A DNA stretch of 64,000 bases from Ovis canadensis. Its lineage: Eukaryota; Chordata; Mammalia; Artiodactyla; Bovidae. Numbering within the stretch: the first letter of the stretch is position 1; every line of letters begins with the position of its first letter. This document shows positions 22,301 through 37,139 of the stretch, in pieces. The notes under the pieces are model-generated. The model searched no databases, had not been told where the DNA came from, and was given only the letters and a program-made list of their open reading frames with translations. Both the position numbers and the translations under genes were made by a program. The stretch covers positions 36,434,501 through 36,498,500 of the forward strand of contig NC_091255.1 of assembly GCF_042477335.2 (NCBI RefSeq), written 5' to 3'.

Positions 22301-22759
22301 TGTGGACAAAGAATGTCCCCTGGCATATCAGTAAACAAAGGATGCCGTGGCCATTACGTCATCAGCCACTGCAGCCACCCATGACTGTGCACCCTGAGAT
22401 TTAGGATGGAGAAAAATAGGATATTGGTTCCTAGCAAAGATGCATATCAAGAGAATAATTTCAATAAGCCCAGACTCTTGCATCTTCCTATACACAGAAA
22501 AGTGCTAAGTCCATTAATTTGAGAGATCTGTTTTTTCTCTAATTGACACTAATATTTTGATGTTCAACTACCTTTTATTTATTTATTTGTGGTTTCTTTT
22601 TTGCAAAAACTTCTTTATATCCTGGCTCCTCCCTCACCTCTTTGGAACAGTCCCTCAGAGTTTTAAGAGAGACTGTAGCCAGGGGCTTAAGTCCTCAGTA
22701 AGTCTGCTCAATAAAAACATAATTCTCAAATTTTAGGTCTTTTTTTTTTTCAGTTGACA
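22301..22759 (+). mobile_element. Solo-LTR-like fossil of a ruminant ERV (BTLTR1-like)
   Basis: Starts TGTGGACAAAG and ends TTTCAGTTGACA, so it has TG...CA ends. The 4-base repeat GTAC flanks it at 22297-22300 and 22760-22763. It holds a late AATAAAAACATAA poly(A) signal (near 22710) and text I associate with bovine ERV LTRs. No internal genes lie beside it. Younger than the MaLR pieces, probably ruminant-specific. Confidence 0.65.
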
Positions 22760-22810
22760 GTACCTTATGTCTGTTTAAGGTGTTGCAAATGTTTTCTCCC
22801 AGGCTGTCAT

Positions 22811-23757
22811 TTCAGTTCAGTTCAGTTCAGTCACTCAGTCGTGTCTGACTCTTTGCAACCCCATGAACTGCAGCACACCAGGCCTCCCTGTCCATCACCA
22901 ACTCCCGGAGTTCACTCAAACTCATGTCCATCGAGTCAGTGATGCCATCCAGCCATCTCATCCTCTGTTGTGCTCTTTTCCTCCTGCCCACAATCCCTCC
23001 CAGCATCAGAGTCTTTTCCAATGAGTCAACTCTTCACATGAGGTGGCCAAAGTACTGGAGTTTCAGCTTTAGCATCATTCCTTCCAAAGAACACCCAGGG
23101 CTGATCTCCTTGCAGTCCAAGGGACTCTCAAGAGTCTTCTCCAACACCACAGTTCAAAAGCATCAATTTTTTGGCACTCAGCTTTCTTCACAGTCCAACT
23201 CTCACATCCATACATGACCACTGGAAAAATCATAGCCTTCACTAGACGGACCTTTGTTGGCAAAGTAATGTCTCTGCTTTTCAATATGCTATCTAGGTTG
23301 GTCATAACTTTCCTTCCAAGGAGTAAGCATCTTTTAATTTCATGGCTGCAGTCACCATTGCAGTGATTTTGGAGCCCCAGAAAATAAAGTCTGACACTGT
23401 TTCCCCATCTATTTCCCATGAAGGGATGGGACCAGATGCCATGATCTTCGTTTTCTGAATGTTGAGCTTTAAGCCAACTTTTTCACTCTCCTCTTTCACT
23501 TCCATCAAGAGGTTTTTAGTTCCTCTTCACTTTCTGCCATAAGGGTGGTTTCATCTGCATATCTGAGGTTATTGACATTTCTCCCGGCAATCTTGATTCC
23601 AGCTTGTGCTTCCTCTAGCCCAGTGTTTCTCATAATGTATTGTGCATGTAAGTTAAATAAGCAGGGTGACAATATACAGTCTTGACGTACTCCTTTTCCC
23701 ATTTGGAATCAGTCTGTTATTCCCTGTCCGGTTCTAACTGTTGCTTCCTGACCTGCA
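22811..23757 (-). mobile_element. BovB LINE 3' portion
   Basis: Antisense from the GTTCAGTTCAGTTCAGTCAC tail to the RT region (TTCTAACTGTTGCTTCCTGA). The reverse strand carries RYADE, again in place of YADD, plus open blocks of 60-115 codons separated by frame changes. About 0.95 kb, 5'-truncated. Confidence 0.93.
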
Positions 23758-23759
23758 GA

Positions 23760-24005
23760 TAACTTTTTCTCAATTTTTAAAAGGCATTATTTTTCCTAAA
23801 TATTTAAAATTTTTATGTAACCAAGTGTATTAACCTTTTCTTATATGGGTTTCTCCATTTCAAGATCACAAAAATCTATTTCTTTTCCTCAATATTTTTA
23901 CAGTTTTGTTTTTTATGTTTAGGGATCAGACTTATTTTATTCGTTGGACAGCTCTATGATTGAGCACCATTATTTTTTTTTAATTGAGGTATAATTGATC
24001 AGCAC
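23760..24005 (-). repeat. L1-like AT-rich relic
   Basis: GTTTTTTATGTTTAGGGATC and TTTAATTGAGGTATAATTGA resemble antisense old L1. Borders are vague. Confidence 0.45.
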
Positions 24006-25020
24006 CACTAACTGAATAATACAATCTCTCCCACAGATGTGAAATGTCTTTTATCATAAATTGCTAAATACATGGGTCTGTTTCTGGCCTTTATTTGCAT
24101 TGACTTCATTTGCCTTTGTTTAGCAATTGACCATAGAAATGTGTATGCAAACAATCTGAACGGCCTAGACAGTGGACTAGTGTAGGATGCAGGCCTGGAA
24201 TGTCTCCTGGGGGTTACCACTTGGTCGTTGGCTGCCATGCAAAAAATGTAGGAGGTCAGATCTTCTAAATTTTCAAGAAGTGCTAGACATTTATATTTTT
24301 ATGTGAAATCTGCTTTGAAAGTGATGGCAATTAACTTTTAAATTTAAAAGACATTATATGGACAAAACATATTTGCAAACTGAAAGCAACTGGTTCCGCT
24401 CCAGATGCTGAAATATGATAGCACAGAGGAAGGCTGGGCTGGGTCTAGGTGTCCTCCTCCAGGTCCCTCCACTGTAAACACTAGGGAGCAGAAGAGGAAG
24501 GCTGAGGTTGCAGGTCCGGAAACCTCCGTTATTTGCAGCCACCCCCTGGGAAAGACAGTAGCATAGTGCCTCCTTTGACCTCTTACCCACAGGAGCTGAT
24601 GGTGCGGTTCCTGGTTTGCTCTGCCATCAGGAGGTGGTAGGTCAGCACGGGGGGGACAGGGGGCAACATCAGTCAAGTTGGGCCTCCCAGGCCCTGCTCA
24701 GCTGAGTGATACAGGAAGGGGATGTGAGGTGCTGGCCAAGGATGAAGCCGAGATTCTGGTCCTCCAAGACAAGCTGGAGAGTGACATCACCTCCTGTCTA
24801 ATAATAGTGCAGATTTCCTGGATGTCTAGCTTAACACTGTTTAATCAGCAAAGGAATGGCAACAGTGATCTCCAACTCTCATGATGAGGGTAAGATCTGA
24901 AGGTAGTAAGGACAACACACATCTTAAAACTTCTTGTCTATCAGAACCACCCTGTGAGGCAGGCATCATCAGGAGACTGCTCTTGGCCCAAGGGGAAGCC
25001 AAAGTTGGGGGCAATCAGAA
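24006..25020. other. Unique-looking intergenic sequence
   Basis: Short open frames on both strands with no recognised protein. A small MIR-like scrap may sit at 24940-24990. No gene can be supported. Confidence 0.35.
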
Positions 25021-25140
25021 TTTTTTTTTGGCAGTGCCAAGGCACGTGTGGGATTTTACTCCCCTGACCAGGGATCGAACCTGTGCCCCTTGTACTGGAA
25101 GCACAGAGTCTTAACCACTGGACCACCAGGGAAGTCCCCC
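25021..25140 (-). mobile_element. CHR-type SINE
   Basis: T run, GACCAGGGATCGAACCTGTG and TGGACCACCAGGGAAGTCCC at the right end, antisense. Confidence 0.88.
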
Positions 25141-25894
25141 AGAATGGTTTGAGATGGTTCTGTGATAAGCAGGAAGAAAAGAACTGGAGAGTCAGAAACT
25201 GCAGGCCCCTTCTCCTTCCCTGCATCCATGTCTGTAGAATCATTTATTCACTCAGCAAACCCTTATTCAACACCTCCGACGGGCTGGGTCCTCTTCCAGG
25301 CCTTGAGAATACAGCCATGCACAGATCCTGGGCATTGCCCTCCCCTTTCCTCTGAACTATGACCCAGACTGGCCTGTGCTCTATTCTTCTCTGGCTGAAG
25401 CAGTGACCTCAGGCCAACTTTTGCAATTTGCTCCAGAGTCCCTAGTTGTTTCCTGGCTATTGGTCACTTCCTGGAATGTATGACCGTTCCAGGACTACAC
25501 CACGTCATGCTGTGCTTGAGGCACAGAACACTGGCAGGCTCAGACCGAAACCCCAGCCATGCCTTAATTTTGACCTATTTTTAAAATGTATCAGGCAGGT
25601 CAATCCCTGTGGATGCCATTCTGAGAGCAGGGTGGGTACATCAGGTTTCTCTTGAAGCAGGAAACAAAGCTCAGCTGGTGGGGCAGCCAGTCTCTGGGAC
25701 ACATGAGATCAACCTCTTTTCCTCTCATTATTTGTCCTTCATCTACATCTTTTTCTCTGATGCCCCCATCTTTTGGGTTCTGTGCCCGAGGAGCAGGAAC
25801 AGATACTTGATATATGCAGGGCAGTCCCACCAGCTCTACAGGGCTCAGACCCCATCAGTTTATGTTCTGCAAGCAAACATCCTCTTCCACTGAC
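25141..25894. other. Intergenic with an L2/MIR-like scrap
   Basis: TTATTCACTCAGCAAACCCT and CCTTGAGAATACAGCCATGC (about 25235-25325) look like an old L2-type 3' end. The rest is not recognised and shows no gene. Confidence 0.4.
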
Positions 25895-26545
25895 TGTAGT
25901 TGGTAGAACTGTGTGCATGCTCAGTCACTACGCTGTGTCAGACTTTTACAACCTTATGGACTGCAGTCTGCCATGCTCCTCTGTCCATGGGATTTCCTAG
26001 ACAAGAATACTGGAGCGAGTTGCTATTTCCACCTCCAGGGGATCTTCCTGACCCAGGGATCAAATGCGAATCTCCTGCATTGGCAAGCAGGTTCATTACC
26101 CCTGAGCCAATTGCAGTACAACTGCAGTCCCCCCCACCAAAGACATGTCCAAGTCCAAACCCCGAGCAATCATGAATATGAACCTACTTAGAAACAGGGT
26201 CTTTGCAGATGAAATTAAGGTTAAGTATCCCGAGATGAGATCATTAATTAAGCTGGGCCCTAAATCCAACGACAAAGATTTGGTGTCCAATGGGGTCCTT
26301 ATAAGAGATAGAAAAGGAGCACACACACAGACCAAGGAGAGAAGGCCACGTGAAGACAAACAGAGGCTGGATCTGTGCTACTCTGGGCTACTGAGCCCAC
26401 GGATGCCAAGAATTGCTGACAGCCACTAGAGAAAGGAGGAGGGCCTGGAATGGATTCTCTCTTGGAGCCTCCAGAAGGAATGAACCCTGACAACACCCTG
26501 ATTTCAGACCTCTGGCCTCTAGGACTAACAAGAAAGTTTTTTTAA
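25895..26545 (+). mobile_element. MLT1-like MaLR LTR fossil split by a SINE
   Basis: After the SINE it shows GACATGTCCAAGTCCAAACC, CAGGGTCTTTGCAGATGAAA, GGGGTCCTTATAAGAGATAG and GCCTCCAGAAGGAATGAACC, all MLT1 landmarks. The left tip lies before the Bov-tA at 25910. Broken and old. Confidence 0.8.
25910..26108 (-). mobile_element. Bov-tA SINE inside MLT1 fossil
   Basis: Antisense Bov-tA: GTGCATGCTCAGTCACTACG, CCATGGGATTTCCTAGACAA, GACCCAGGGATCAAATGCGA, TTACCCCTGAGCCAATTGC. Confidence 0.88.
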
Positions 26546-26554
26546 TCTTTTTTT

Positions 26555-26680
26555 TTTAAAAAGTTTGGCTGTATCCTCAGCATGCAGGATCCTAGTTCCC
26601 CAACCAAGGATCAAACCTGCTCCCCCTGCATTGAGAGCTCACAGTCTCAACCATGGACTGCCAGGGAAGTCCCCAAAGTT
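26555..26680 (-). mobile_element. CHR-type SINE
   Basis: CCAACCAAGGATCAAACCTG and TGGACTGCCAGGGAAGTCCC, antisense, with a T-rich left end. Lies just beyond the KRBA2 3' side. Confidence 0.85.
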
Positions 26681-26888
26681 CTGCTGTTTTAAGTCTCCAG
26701 GTTTGTGGGAATTTGTTAGGGCAGGTGAGATCAGAGACCGGAGCCGCCTCCCCCTCTGACTCAGGACTACCGAGAACAGCATTCCTGAGAGAGTGGCCTT
26801 CACTCCTTTCATCTGGAGTCTTGGTTACAGCTCTCAGGTGGCTCTACGGTACCCAGAGGCACTAAGCGTCCACTCAGCAGATGTCTGT

Positions 26889-28614
26889 TCACCAGGAGAA
26901 GAGACCTGAGGCTGCCTGGGAGGTGCTGGGCTCCGAGGCTTCGAGAGGTGTGGGATCAATGTCCTCGTCCATGTCAGACCGGTCTGCTCCAACCTCAGCC
27001 CTCTCTTCCTGTCTGACCCAGAGGCTGCTTTCCAGTTGTTCTTCAGCAATTTCTAGCTCCTCCTCTGTGTGTAAAACAGCCACGGTTTCCCGGGGCAAGT
27101 GTGAGGAATAGAGTCCAAATTTGGCTTTACAACCAAACATTGCCTCGTACGGACTCTGCTGCAAGGAACCATCAAAGGCCTGATTCCTCACCACCTGCAT
27201 GAATCGCAGGCCTTCGGTCCAATGATGGGAGTGGTTACTCTGCATCCAGGCACTCAGCATGGTCTTGACATCACGGCTTGCTCGCTCCAGGAAGCCCTGG
27301 CCTTGGCCAGGGTGGGACTTACCAAGGACAATCTTTAGGTCTGGCCATACCTCATTGAGCTCATTAACAACCTGGTTTGTGAACTCTATGCCGCTGTCAG
27401 ATTCTAACACGCTGGGTGGACCAAGAATTGTGAAAATATCCAACAGGACACTGACTACCTCATGGGCCTGCTTGGCTTTTAATGGCCGTAAAATAATGAA
27501 CTTGGTTAAGTGGTCCTGGTAATACAAAATGAACTTGAACTCCCCATCAGCATTTGACTGCATATCAAGGATTTCAACTTGGCATCTGGAGTCATTGTCC
27601 TTACATGGCATGGGCTTGGGCGCAAGGCCTCTCTTGGGTACTGGGTTCTTCTGGTGGCACTGTTTACACAGAGTCAGATATAAGACAATGACTTCTTTGG
27701 TGACATTCCCATATTTGCCTTGCAGCTCCTTGAGCATGCGTGTCCGCCCGCCATGGCCGATATTGAGATGTGTGTCGTGAAGGATGTCAAACAGCTCTTC
27801 CTTGTGTACGTAATACCGTATCCGATCTCGTTCTCTGTGAGCAGCCTCTATGAGTTTCTCTGTGCCTGCTACAGAAATCACATCATATTTTGCTGCACGG
27901 CGATAATCACGTGATGACTTCTTCCCCTTCTCCTTAGCTTCTTTGACTTCCTTGATTGTTTGAAAGTACTTTTCTTTGGAAAATACCTTGCTGTTGTAAC
28001 TTTTGCTTTCTACCAACTTGGTCACGCTGGTGAGAAACTTTTCTCTCATGGTACTTATCTCCGTTTCTGTTTCACTTGGATTTGAAACACCAGGGGGATC
28101 ATTTCCAGCTCTCTGTGGTGTCGTGGAGAATTGTAAGAAGTCTCCTAAAGAGATGGAGAAAGAAGCGAACAAAGTTGAATTTGATGATATGCCACCTGGA
28201 AGACTCTCCTGCCAAAGTTCTTCATAATTCTTTCATCGGAATTTTGAAGATATGGAAGAAAGATACTAGACTGTTGGTATAAAGCAGTAACAGAATAAAA
28301 ATATCCAGAAAGCCCACTAGGGCCATTCAAAACAAGAGCATGTCAACAGAATTTTATTTTTTAAAAATTTAACGTATTTGGTTTATTTTGGCTGCACCCA
28401 GTCTTAGTTGCTGCATGCAGGATCTTTAATTGTGGCAAATAGGATGGAAACTGGACCTCCTTCAGTAGAAGCACATAGTCCTAATCACTGGACCTCCAGG
28501 GAAGTCCCAGGATTTTCTTAAATGATGACTTTTCCCTGTCAGTTGTACACACGGTTAGTAAATGAAGACTGAGTCCTTACCCTGAGGGACTGTGTTCTCG
28601 TAACTGTTCAGCAT
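26889..28614 (-). CDS. KRBA2: KRAB-A domain containing 2 (KRBA2), domesticated integrase gene
   Basis: The main coding exon runs from 28144 down to the stop at 26889 and joins in phase 1 to the KRAB exon, whose donor follows 28581. From the ATG at 28614 the product would be 429 residues (MLNSYENTVPQG then DFLQFSTTPQ). I recognise KRBA2 by ESKSYNSKVFSKEKYF and its place next to RPL26. Counting from 28172, a zinc-binding H2C2 set (H132, H140, C169, C172) precedes an integrase core with Asp203 (EILDMQS), Asp259 (ESDSG) and Glu296 (FLERASRDVK), so the full DDE triad is present. An acidic Ser-rich tail follows. The gene is a host gene built from a transposon or retroelement integrase; its function is unknown. 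The open frame above 28144 is intron, since CTCTTTAG ends there. The KRAB exon has an in-frame stop (see separate entry), so the start is uncertain. Confidence 0.85.
28365..28510 (-). mobile_element. CHR-type SINE in KRBA2 intron
   Basis: TTTATTTTGGCTGCACCCAG and CTGGACCTCCAGGGAAGTCC, antisense. It lies between the KRAB exon and the integrase exon. Confidence 0.8.
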
Positions 28615-28704
28615 TATGCCTCTGCTGCAGTCCTTCCGAGGGGCTTCCTAATACTTCCAGTCTTTGGTCAGATCCTCAAATGTTGCTGCCTCCCCAGAAG
28701 ACAT
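28581..28704 (-). other. KRBA2: KRBA2 KRAB-A box exon, degenerate in this genome
   Basis: Reverse-strand reading from the ATG at 28704 gives MSSGEAATFEDLTKDWKY, a stop (28648-28650), then EAPRKDCSRGIMLNSYENTV. It aligns with the KRAB-A consensus (FEDVAV...EEW..LDPAQRDLYRDVMLENY), with the stop at a conserved Leu position and about five residues missing before the Trp. A GTAAGG donor after 28581 fits the acceptor at 28145-28146 in the same phase. Either translation starts at the later ATG (28614), leaving almost no KRAB box, or an unseen upstream exon is used. Whether this is fixed in the species or an assembly error cannot be told here. Confidence 0.7.
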
Positions 28705-30555
28705 TATCTACTGCCACAGGGACTGCTGTGCCTTGGGGCCTGGGCTGAGGAGCAGCTGCAGCAGAACTGGGGAAGAGACCATGGAGGTTCTGGGAAAAAA
28801 GGCATGCTCACACGCATGACTGAATGTGAGCATGTGAATATCACACAGAAGAAAAGGTAACAGGGTAGAGGAAAGGTCTCACATTCAGTAAGAAGAATCC
28901 AGCTTCACAGCGAGGAAGAGGGGTTTTGTCCTCTTGGAGGGTCTGCAGGCCTGGCCTGTCTTGATATTGCCTGAGCTGGAGCCCATATATTTTTTTTCCA
29001 GAACGAAGCAGAGTGTCCAACTGAACTTGAGCACTCCCAAAGTTGGGAGACACTTCCAGATACAGGTTTGGCAGTTCTGAATAGAGGCAGCAGGGCCTGT
29101 TTTCAAAAATGGACAAATTACACCTGGGGATAGAGAGCTATGTCAGGAGATTATCATGCCAAAGAGATACCCCAAATGGGGTCCACACACCACCAAGATT
29201 GGAGAATTCCTCTGGAAGAGAACTTGATACTTGGGTGTCTACACCTGGGTTCCTTAGGACAACTCCAGGATATAGGATGTGATGAGGCCAGGGGAAGCTT
29301 TCATATGAAGATCACAGGAATTCCAACAATCTTACGAAAACAAGATCCCCAAGATGCCAGCCATCAGATGAAAAGCTGAAGGCCAGGGCAGAATCCTAAG
29401 ATGCAGAGAAAGATGGAAACATTTAAAACTTCTGAGCAAGAGTCTTAGTTAAGCAAAGCTTGATTCCAGGTCCTGAATGTCCTCCACTAAAAAGACTTCG
29501 GATTTCCTTGCTTGGCATCATTGGTTAACTACATGACATTCCTGATTCTAAAGACACTTCTGACATTGAAACTGCTGACTTAATGACAATTTTCACAGGG
29601 AAAACAGAGACCCTACATTAAATGAACACAACCAGATTTTTAAAATGTGAAAAATATGCATTTTAGAATCAAAGAAACAGAATGTTTGTAAAATACTCTT
29701 TAAGTCTGAGCTCCACATTCTTAATGCAAACGGACATTTTAATGGCTCTGAAAAGTCCTTCAGTTAAAAAAAAAAAGTTTCATCCACTAGTCCCATATAA
29801 TCACTGATATGGGGCTTTGTTTCCCAAGGATTATGTATTATCATCCTACAGTCCTTAGAAGACACTTGAAACCACAAGATGGTCAATGCAAACCAGGAAG
29901 AGCTTCTAGACTACTCACTGAAACCAGCATCTCTCAGAAACTGGCTGCTCTGGATGCTATTTGAGGCCCTCAGGGAACTACACAGGAAGGAAAAGTCTCA
30001 CCTCCATCCTATAAAAGAATGAAGACAGGCTGGAAATAATTTATAATCAAAAGATGGAAAAATCTCAGTCTTCAACTTGCGAAATTGTCCTTACCCAGTC
30101 CCATGAAATTCTATAGCCAGAGAGTAACATTTGGCTAATAGACATATTTCAGTTAGCCTACCCAGCGATTTTTTAAAATTGGATGAATTACCTATATTTA
30201 TAGACTGGGGAGTTCATTTAAAAAATCTCGATTTCTAGCTTTCTTGAAAAATGGGACGATCCGGTCACACCGGGAGCTGTTTGGCTTGGCAACATCTGCC
30301 TTCAGTGGAGAGGCAGTAGCTCCTTTTGGACAGTCCACACTCTCTGGCTTCCCACAGTTTCTAAGCCAGCTACTAACTTTGTCATCTTAACTACCCACCC
30401 CTATAGTTAACTGAGCTTTCAACACCTGTTCTAAAGCAGAATGAAAGAAACAAGGCCCCAAAGAAAGGCGGCCAGCTTTCTGGTGTGATCTGTTCTGGTG
30501 GGGTAACTGACAAATGAGCTTGTTCACAGAAAACTGAGAAGATCCTCCTTCCTCA
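28705..30555. other. KRBA2 upstream region, unique-looking
   Basis: No repeat family recognised. It should hold KRBA2 intron sequence and perhaps noncoding leader exons. A reverse-strand donor-like CACAG/GTGAGT occurs at 30559-30561. No protein-coding frame here resembles a known domain. Confidence 0.35.
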
Positions 30556-30559
30556 CTCA

Positions 30560-30700
30560 CCTGTGAGTCTTTGCTTTGGCTGCCCCCGACCTGGAATGCC
30601 TTCCATTGATCTTCCAAATCACACCCAGCTCAGGTCAGCATTCTTCCTGAGGCACTCTGATTGCCATCTGTCTGTCCCTCCTCTGAACAGCCAGCACCAC
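30560..30700 (-). repeat. L2 3' end relic
   Basis: GGCTGCCCCCGACCTGGAAT, CACACCCAGCTCAGGTCAGC and TCTTCCTGAGGCACTCTGAT are typical antisense L2 text. Confidence 0.6.
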
Positions 30701-30869
30701 TCACTGGAGCGCTTTGCCTTTTTAGTCAACTGGTTTAGGTGTACACAACCTAGAAGACAGACTGGGGCTTCTATCTCGCTGTATCCCCTCAGAGGGCCCA
30801 CGAATACAGAGCTGAACAAAAGATGTTCAAAGAATATGTCAAACAGTTGGCTTACAGAATAGTAGAGAG

Positions 30870-31045
30870 ACAGTGCAGAGGTCTAGGCTTGGGAAGTCGA
30901 TTTCTGACTCATCACTTATTGAATAAGCGAAGCAACGTTACTGAGGCTTCAGCTTCCACAACAGAATGGCGAGAATGCTAGTCTGCATCACTACAGTTGT
31001 GATAATGCAGGTAAAGCACTTAGTACAGTGCCCCGCACCTTAAAC
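30870..31045 (+). repeat. MIR SINE relic
   Basis: GACTCATCACTTATTGAATAA, CTTCAGCTTCCACAACAG and AAAGCACTTAGTACAGTGCC fit a diverged sense MIR. Confidence 0.55.
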
Positions 31046-31069
31046 AAAACAACCTCCCGCTTATTCCTT

Positions 31070-31530
31070 AAGACCTGGCTCGGGCATCAGGGCCTTGGTG
31101 CGGTCCTGAGTCCCAAGGTCTCCGCAACACCTCGCCCCGTTGCCCGCGGGCTGCTCTCGGCAATCGGGACCCGCCTACTCCCCCAATTGAATGAAAGAGC
31201 CAGGTGGAGGAGAGACCGATCTAGGGATTTTTGCAAGAGGGAGGCCCGGAAGATGAACCAGGAGCACAGGGTCGTGAGCCGCCTCGGCCCCAGCCAGCTT
31301 CACCGGCGCCGTCCAGGACCCTCCTGCCCGCGAGCGCCGGCGGCTCCGGGGGACTGACGCGCCGGAAACGGCTCCGCGCCGACCGGAAGCCCCGCCCCTC
31401 CCGAGGGAGCTCTCAAAGATACAGCAACGGGCCATATTGTCGGCTGAGACACGGTAAGGCTCCTGAGGTGAAATCTGGGGCTGGTCGAGGTGCGACCTTG
31501 GCTAAGGCAGACGACGACTCGGGTCTCCGG
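31070..31530. promoter_or_regulatory. CpG island between KRBA2 and RPL26
   Basis: A sharp rise in CG dinucleotides (for example CTGACGCGCCGGAAACGGC and CCGACCGGAAGCCCCGCCCC) covers about 450 bases of otherwise AT-rich sequence. It lies upstream of KRBA2 on its strand and is the best candidate for its promoter. It also contains ETS-like CCGGAA motifs, a CCATATT motif and a plus-strand splice-donor-like GTAAGG at 31454, so it may be bidirectional. Confidence 0.65.
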
Positions 31531-32060
31531 CGACAGCAAAATTGGTCATGTTTCCTTATGTTGTTGTTAAAGCTCCAAGATCAATAAATGCTCGCCTCCA
31601 GCACGGAAAGTACATTTATATGCTTAGTCTTAAGTGAGGAAGGGCGGCGGCACAAATGTTGCCAACAACTAATCCTGCGCTGCATCACTTCCTCCTCTCG
31701 GAGAAACTGCTTTTTAGGTGAGTACTTTGCCTCAGAAATCTTTAAGCTAAAGATTTCTTTTGGCCTGACACCACTCACTCAACATCAGTGCAGAAAACAA
31801 GGTGGTAAAGGGGGCCCTCGGGTATTTCGCTGCATCCCTAAAGTGCTGCTTCCTGCTGTTAAAAAAAAATTACTGCATGAGTCCAATATTATTAGATGCT
31901 CAAAGCTGGTTAAAAAGCCAGCTTTTTCCAAACGGTAATTTTCATTAGTGGAATCAAGCCACAAGATAAGGATGGTCTGCCCCTAGACAGCTAACATCAC
32001 CAGGACTTCCTTGAAAACTAACTAGGCTTTGTCCCAAAACACCACACATAAAGACTTTTC
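31531..32060. other. Intergenic between CpG island and RPL26 3' end
   Basis: No repeat recognised. A plus-strand donor-like TTTTTAG/GTGAGT lies at 31717-31719. No coding gene supported. Confidence 0.4.
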
Positions 32061-32099
32061 ATTTTAACAGTTTTTAATGAAAGCTGTAGACAAGATGAC

Positions 32100-35948
<3,849 letters not shown>

Positions 35949-36236
35949 TTAAAGAACCAAAATCTCAGTTTTTTTTTTAAGAAAACAAGATGTTTATTTA
36001 TTGTATTTATTTGGAAAACAATACACTAAAGATAAACTTATCAAAAACAAGTCTTATGAACAGGCATTTTAAATGTTTAATATTGGACTAAGAACAATAA
36101 CAAAACTGACCTGTGAAATTTTGAACATTTTGTTGTTCTGGATACAAAAGGTCTAATTTAGTTTAAATAAGATCTGAAACACCTTTATGAAACTTATTTT
36201 GCTCAATGGGTATGATATTAAAGTTATATATACATA

Positions 36237-36350
36237 TATATATGGAAGTGAAGTGAAAGCTACTCAGCTGCTCTTTTTGACCCCATGAACTGTAGCCCAC
36301 CTGGCTCCTCTATCCATGAGGATTTCCCAAGCAAGAATACTGGAATGTCT
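36237..36350 (-). mobile_element. Bov-tA fragment in RPL26 intron 1
   Basis: GAAGTGAAGTGAAAGCTAC, then CCCATGAACTGTAGCCCACC and GCAAGAATACTGGA. It follows an ATATAT run. Confidence 0.8.
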
Positions 36351-36547
36351 CACTCAGTTTACAAACAAGTATCTGCAACAATTTCATCTTGAAAGTTTAC
36401 AATGCTCATAAAACCTGTCACATTAACTTCATCAAAACCTGCTTGAGCTGAATTGCCCTACTGGGATTTTTAATTACAGAATAGAAGAATTTCCCATAGC
36501 CTACAGACCTATTGGAATTAATCTTTTTGTTTACACTCTCAAACTCC

Positions 36548-36765
36548 ATGTGTTAGTCGCTCAGTCGTGTCCGACTCTTTGCGACCCCAAGGACTGTAGC
36601 CTGCCAGGCTCCGCTGTCCATGGAATTCTTCTAGGCAACAACAACATTGGAGTGCATAACCAGCCATTCCCTTCTTCAGATCTTCCCGAACCTGGGGTCG
36701 AACCCGGTCTCCTGCATTGCAAGCGGATTCTTTACCGTCTGAGCCACCAGGGAAACTCAAACTCC
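36548..36765 (-). mobile_element. Bov-tA SINE in RPL26 intron 1
   Basis: TCGCTCAGTCGTGTCCGACT and GAGCCACCAGGGAAA. The 10-base target duplication CTCAAACTCC is at 36538-36547 and 36766-36775. Confidence 0.93.
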
Positions 36766-37139
36766 GTAATTACCGCGTAAGGAAGCTAAGACAGTGCTTA
36801 TATCTCTGTTCATTAGGGTACAAGAGACTTGACAACTCAATTCAAACGTATTACCACGTTTTAGAAAAACCAGTCAACGTTAATCTACGGAACGGAGCCT
36901 GAACAGATTAACTCTCCTCCCAAATGAATGAAATCAGGCCCTATATCCCGAACCTGGAAAACGCACAGAACTCGGGTCCAAAAAGTCTTCCAACGGGCGT
37001 GCGAGGCCTGAAAGTTTTACCAAGAAACTACCCGAGACCATTCTTTAGGAAACTATTCTGTCCAGACTAGACACCATCACCACAGGCGCTCTACCCTTCA
37101 GCTCCCGTTTCCAAGTCTCAAAACCCTCTTTCCTCCTCC

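Noticed and set aside
28145-28172. MFASFSISL start for KRBA2
   Set aside because: These codons are the pyrimidine tract and AG of the splice acceptor before the integrase exon.
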